Of a stretch of DNA of 16,318 nt, positions 13,993 to 16,318 are shown piece by piece. Source of the stretch: Methanoregula sp. (GTDB lineage Archaea > Halobacteriota > Methanomicrobia > Methanomicrobiales > Methanospirillaceae); assembly GCA_013331015.1 (NCBI GenBank), contig DUHF01000007.1, forward strand, positions 1 through 16,318, in the 5' to 3' direction. How positions within the stretch are numbered: position 1 is the first letter of the stretch; each line of letters starts with the position of its first letter. The notes under the pieces were generated by a model that worked only from the letters and a program-made list of their open reading frames with translations, was not told where the DNA came from and did not search any database. A program made the translations under genes and the position numbers.

Positions 13993-14001
13993 CCTTTATC
14001 A
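13993..14001 (+). promoter_or_regulatory. TATA-like box before the YjbQ-family gene
   Basis: CCTTTATCA is centred about 37 bp before the ATG at 14034, giving a very short leader of about 10-15 nt. No Shine-Dalgarno is visible in it. Confidence 0.4.
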
Positions 14002-14033
14002 CCCCGGCCTCCAATCACTCTGATGATTGTTGC

Positions 14034-14450
14034 ATGTTTCGGAAGATCCTGTCGTTCAGGTCACAGGCCGAGGGCGATATCATCGATATCACCCCCACGG
14101 TGAAGGCAGCGGTTCGCGAGAGCGGCATTGTTGACGGGCTCGTCCATCTCTTTGTCCGGCACTCCACTGCCGCGCTTACAACCATTGAGTACGAGAATGG
14201 CGTGCTCGCTGACCTGAAACAATCGCTCTCCAGACTGGCTCCGGATACTATATCCTATGCCCATGATTCCCGCTGGGGCGATGGGAACGGGCGGTCCCAT
14301 GTCAAAGCAGCGCTTGTCGGCCCCGACATCACCATTCCGGTTGCCGCAGGAGAACTGATGTGCGGAACATGGCAGCAGATCGTGCTCCTGGAGCTGGACA
14401 CAAATGCCGGGCGGGAACGGACGATCATCTGCACGGTTACCGGTGAATGA
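14034..14450 (+). CDS. YjbQ/UPF0047 family protein (secondary thiamine-phosphate synthase-like)
   Basis: A 138-residue single-domain protein of the COG0432 family, a compact metal-binding trimer. Conserved features are the HSTAALTTIEYENG segment (43-56) with His43, the HDSRWGDGNGRSHVKAALVGP segment (77-97, given only by its key residues His77, Asn85, His89), and the C-terminal GTWQQIVLLELD (111-122) followed by GRERT. Bacterial members can replace thiamine-phosphate synthase at low level, which is why the family carries that name, but the physiological role is not settled. Length and start (ATG) match the family. The next gene begins 63 bp after its stop in the same direction and may be cotranscribed. 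Confidence 0.92.
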   Translation: MFRKILSFRSQAEGDIIDITPTVKAAVRESGIVDGLVHLFVRHSTAALTTIEYENGVLADLKQSLSRLAPDTISYAHDSRWGDGNGRSHVKAALVGPDITIPVAAGELMCGTWQQIVLLELDTNAGRERTIICTVTGE

Positions 14451-14513
14451 GGACCGGTACCCTGCAAAGATCCATAGCGGGATCCCTTTGTGGGTAACGG
14501 AGCAGGTTTGACC

Positions 14514-15329
14514 ATGGAATTAAAAGACCAGATCCTGAAGTGGTGCGCTGAACAGGAGATCCCGCTGGTCGGGTTTGCGCCGGCCGCCCGCTGGGACGAG
14601 CCGCTCTTCCTGCCATGGGTGCCCGACGAGTTCCGGCCCCGGGCAATCGTTCCGGAGACTGCCACCGTCATCGTCCTCGGCCTGCCGGTCAGCCTGCCGG
14701 TTGTCGAGACCGCACCGTCCATCCATTACCACGAGCTGTACCGCACGGTCAATACCCTGCTGGACATGCACGGGTACAGGCTGTCTGCATGGCTCACCCG
14801 CGAGGGGCACCCCTCAACCTGGATCCCCCGTGATGGCTACGGGTCGATTGCGATCCTCAAAGAGAACCCGGTCGCCTTCTTCTCCCACCGGCACGCGGCA
14901 CTCCTCGCCGGTCTCGGGACGTTCGGCGTGAACAATACCCTCCTGACGCGGGAGTTCGGGCCCCGGGTGCGGTTCGTCTCGATCTTCACGAGCGCCGCGC
15001 TCCCACCCGATCCGCTCATCACGGAGCCGTTATGTACCCGCTGCATGCGGTGCGTGAAAGCATGCCCGGTCAGGGCGCTTTTGGCAAAGGATTATCCGGA
15101 CGGGCTTACCGACAAAAGAGCCTGTGCCTTGCGCTCGGAGGCGCTCTTCAAACGATCCATATCGCCCTGCGGGCTCTGTATCAGGGTCTGCCCGGTGGGT
15201 GAGGACCGAAAACGGTACGGCAGGACGGATATGGCAATCTACGATGAGGAGGACGATCGGTTTTCCCGTTACCACCAGGCATGGAAACACGTGCAGGCGT
15301 ACGGGGGGCGGAAAACCAGCAGCCCCTGA
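14514..15329 (+). CDS. two-[4Fe-4S] protein related to epoxyqueuosine reductase (COG1600-like)
   Basis: A 271-residue cytosolic iron-sulfur protein. The N-terminal 165 residues resemble the QueG/reductive-dehalogenase-type fold, with AGLGTFGVNNTLLTREFG (132-149) matching the AGLG...N.LL..E.G segment of QueG. A dicluster ferredoxin domain follows: Cys174, 177, 180, 184-Pro in CTRCMRCVKACP and Cys204, 219, 222, 226-Pro in CGLCIRVCP. QueG proteins usually bind cobalamin and have an ARYALGRDYH-type motif; here the equivalent region reads YHELYRTVNTLLDMHGY, so true epoxyqueuosine reduction is doubtful, and archaea make archaeosine rather than queuosine. The ATG at 14514 is preferred; a GTG at 14490 would add eight residues but lacks a Shine-Dalgarno. 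Possibly cotranscribed with the YjbQ-family gene. Confidence 0.85.
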   Translation: MELKDQILKWCAEQEIPLVGFAPAARWDEPLFLPWVPDEFRPRAIVPETATVIVLGLPVSLPVVETAPSIHYHELYRTVNTLLDMHGYRLSAWLTREGHPSTWIPRDGYGSIAILKENPVAFFSHRHAALLAGLGTFGVNNTLLTREFGPRVRFVSIFTSAALPPDPLITEPLCTRCMRCVKACPVRALLAKDYPDGLTDKRACALRSEALFKRSISPCGLCIRVCPVGEDRKRYGRTDMAIYDEEDDRFSRYHQAWKHVQAYGGRKTSSP

Positions 15330-15347
15330 CGTCACAGAACCCTGATC

Positions 15348-15358
15348 CTTTAAATACA
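15348..15358 (+). promoter_or_regulatory. TATA box of the META-domain lipoprotein gene
   Basis: CTTTAAATACA is a close match to the archaeal box A, centred about 26 bp upstream of the ATG at 15379. Transcription would start at or next to the start codon, so the mRNA is probably leaderless. Confidence 0.6.
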
Positions 15359-15378
15359 ATCAACCCGAAACCCGGGGT

Positions 15379-15900
15379 ATGAAACGCCTGTCCATACCCT
15401 TTCTCTTCCTTCTCGTTGCTGCCGCAATGGTTGCGGGCTGCACCACTCCGCAAGCCCCGGCACCCGTTGCAACACCGGTCCTGACCCCTGACACCACCCC
15501 TGCTCCGGTCACCCAGCCCATTCCCGATACCCTTGCCGGCCACTGGACGCTCACCACGATGGGCATCCAGGACGGCACTGCAGTAATCCACCCGGATTAC
15601 GAAATCACCCTCACGCTCAACACGGATGGTTCGCTGACCGGCTATACCGGCTGCAACAATTATTTCGGATCCTATGCCCTGACCGGTGCAGTCACCCAAA
15701 AAGGCATGGGAATGACCGTCAGCAACCTCGGTGCAACCAAGATGTTCTGTGCACCCTATGCCGAACTGGAGCAGAATTATCTTGCCATTCTTGGAAAAAC
15801 CGCAGCGTTTGATGCCAGCGCCACCGGGCTGACACTCACGGCAGATACCCTGGACGTCCTCGTCTACCAGCGCACGGAAACGCTGCCAACGCCCGCGTAA
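15379..15900 (+). CDS. META-domain lipoprotein
   Basis: A 173-residue exported protein. Residues 1-20 are a signal peptide (MKR, then a hydrophobic core) ending in a lipobox VAGC, with Cys21 as the lipidation site. A Pro/Thr/Ala-rich linker (22-50) leads to a META domain: AGHWTLTTM (53-61), GCNNYFGSYALTG (91-103), and TKMFCAPYAELEQNYLAIL (120-138). META domains are found in the E. coli heat-shock lipoprotein HslJ and in many archaeal surface proteins; the molecular function is not known. Cys92 and Cys124 are placed so that they could form a disulfide, as often in these domains. It has its own promoter and is followed by T-runs, so it is probably monocistronic. Confidence 0.93.
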   Translation: MKRLSIPFLFLLVAAAMVAGCTTPQAPAPVATPVLTPDTTPAPVTQPIPDTLAGHWTLTTMGIQDGTAVIHPDYEITLTLNTDGSLTGYTGCNNYFGSYALTGAVTQKGMGMTVSNLGATKMFCAPYAELEQNYLAILGKTAAFDASATGLTLTADTLDVLVYQRTETLPTPA

Positions 15901-15922
15901 CGGTCATATTTGGCCCCAATCC

Positions 15923-15940
15923 TTTTTTTGTTCACTTTTT
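15923..15940 (+). terminator. oligo-T terminator after the lipoprotein gene
   Basis: Two T-tracts (seven T at 15923-15929 and five at 15936-15940) begin 23 bp after the stop. No hairpin is needed for archaeal termination at such tracts. Confidence 0.45.
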
Positions 15941-15987
15941 GTCCCAAATAGTCTTAAAAACAAACCGTTTTCCCGGATTGTATTGAG

Positions 15988-16003
15988 AAAGTTATATAAC
16001 ACA
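15988..16003 (+). promoter_or_regulatory. TATA box of the response-regulator gene
   Basis: GTTATATAAC (15991-16000), itself a perfect palindrome, lies about 45 bp before the ATG at 16041. The expected start near 16020 leaves a short leader carrying the Shine-Dalgarno GGAGAGGTG at 16026-16034. Confidence 0.6.
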
Positions 16004-16040
16004 TTACCGTATTTTGTATACTCATGGAGAGGTGTGCAGC

Positions 16041-16318
16041 ATGGATCCTGAGGGTGGAGACCGGAGAGAACCATCACTTCCGGTAACTTTTCCGCCGTCA
16101 ATGGCGAACGGAAAAAACCCGTTCTCCATCACCGTCCTCTATGTGGATGATGAACCTGCACTCCTCGATCCGGTCCGTCATTACCTTGAGCGAAAGGGAA
16201 CGTTTACTGTCGAGACCACCACCAGCGCAAAGAGCGCGCTTTCCCTGATCCGGAAACGATCCTACGATGTCATTGTCTCGGATTACCAGATGCCGGTGAT
16301 GGATGGCATCCAGTTCTT
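16041..16318 (+). CDS. response-regulator receiver domain protein, N-terminal fragment
   Basis: The first 92 codons of a gene cut by the right edge. After a 28-residue polar leader come the receiver-domain marks: VLYVDDEPALLD (32-43) with the acidic pair D36/D37, and VIVSDYQMPVMDG (77-89) with the phospho-acceptor D81. In methanogens of this group such receivers commonly head larger hybrid proteins with PAS and histidine kinase domains, so the rest may be a sensor kinase; this cannot be seen here. The ATG at 16041 has GGAGAGGTG 6 bp upstream. A second ATG at 16101, just before the domain, is an alternative start but has no clear Shine-Dalgarno. Confidence 0.9.
   Translation, partial: MDPEGGDRREPSLPVTFPPSMANGKNPFSITVLYVDDEPALLDPVRHYLERKGTFTVETTTSAKSALSLIRKRSYDVIVSDYQMPVMDGIQF

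Noticed and set aside
15904..16101. 65-codon minus-strand frame opposite the response-regulator promoter
   Set aside because: Covers TATA box and Shine-Dalgarno of the plus-strand gene and shows no protein-like pattern.

Overview
The window reads as chromosomal DNA of a methanogenic euryarchaeon, most likely of the order Methanomicrobiales (Methanoregula-like). This is an inference. It rests on archaeal TATA boxes 20-40 bp before starts, oligo-T terminators, frequent GTG/TTG starts, a gyrBA operon, a class-III-signal pilin-like protein, and a tetrapyrrole cluster with no bacterial-style regulators. No methanogenesis gene lies in the window, so the order cannot be proved here.

Left part (1-3260, minus strand): a compact tetrapyrrole operon transcribed leftward, hemB > hemL > hemC > uroporphyrinogen-III C-methyltransferase (only its first 29 codons are in the window). 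Neighbouring genes overlap or abut (0, 10 and 11 bp). The enzymes run from glutamate-1-semialdehyde through 5-aminolevulinate, porphobilinogen and hydroxymethylbilane towards precorrin-2, the branch to siroheme, cobamides and F430. hemA is not next to hemB, and uroporphyrinogen-III synthase is not visible; it may lie beyond the left edge.

3258-5021: redox genes. A flavodoxin-fold NAD(P)H/FMN oxidoreductase points left, a small hypothetical ORF points right, and a NfsB-like nitroreductase follows. A perfect 14-bp palindrome sits in the divergent spacer.

5022-8693: an accessory-looking stretch with low gene density. It holds a 154-codon lineage-type hypothetical on the minus strand, a cluster of strong GC-rich hairpins, a long non-coding segment with a perfect 11-bp stem, and an AlbA_2/HATPase/winged-helix protein (COG2865 type) whose 3' end carries a short tandem repeat, followed by G-rich DNA. 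This is the part most worth a second look.

8694-13308: gyrB-gyrA, one operon, with gyrA starting at a TTG inside gyrB behind a near-perfect Shine-Dalgarno. GyrB carries an unusual insert of about 50 residues in its ATPase/transducer region, and GyrA has Ala at the quinolone-critical serine position.

13309-16318 (plus strand): a pilin-like secreted protein, a YjbQ/UPF0047 protein, a two-[4Fe-4S] QueG-related protein, a META-domain lipoprotein, and the first 92 codons of a response-regulator receiver domain protein cut by the right edge. I saw no rRNA, tRNA, CRISPR array or intact insertion sequence.
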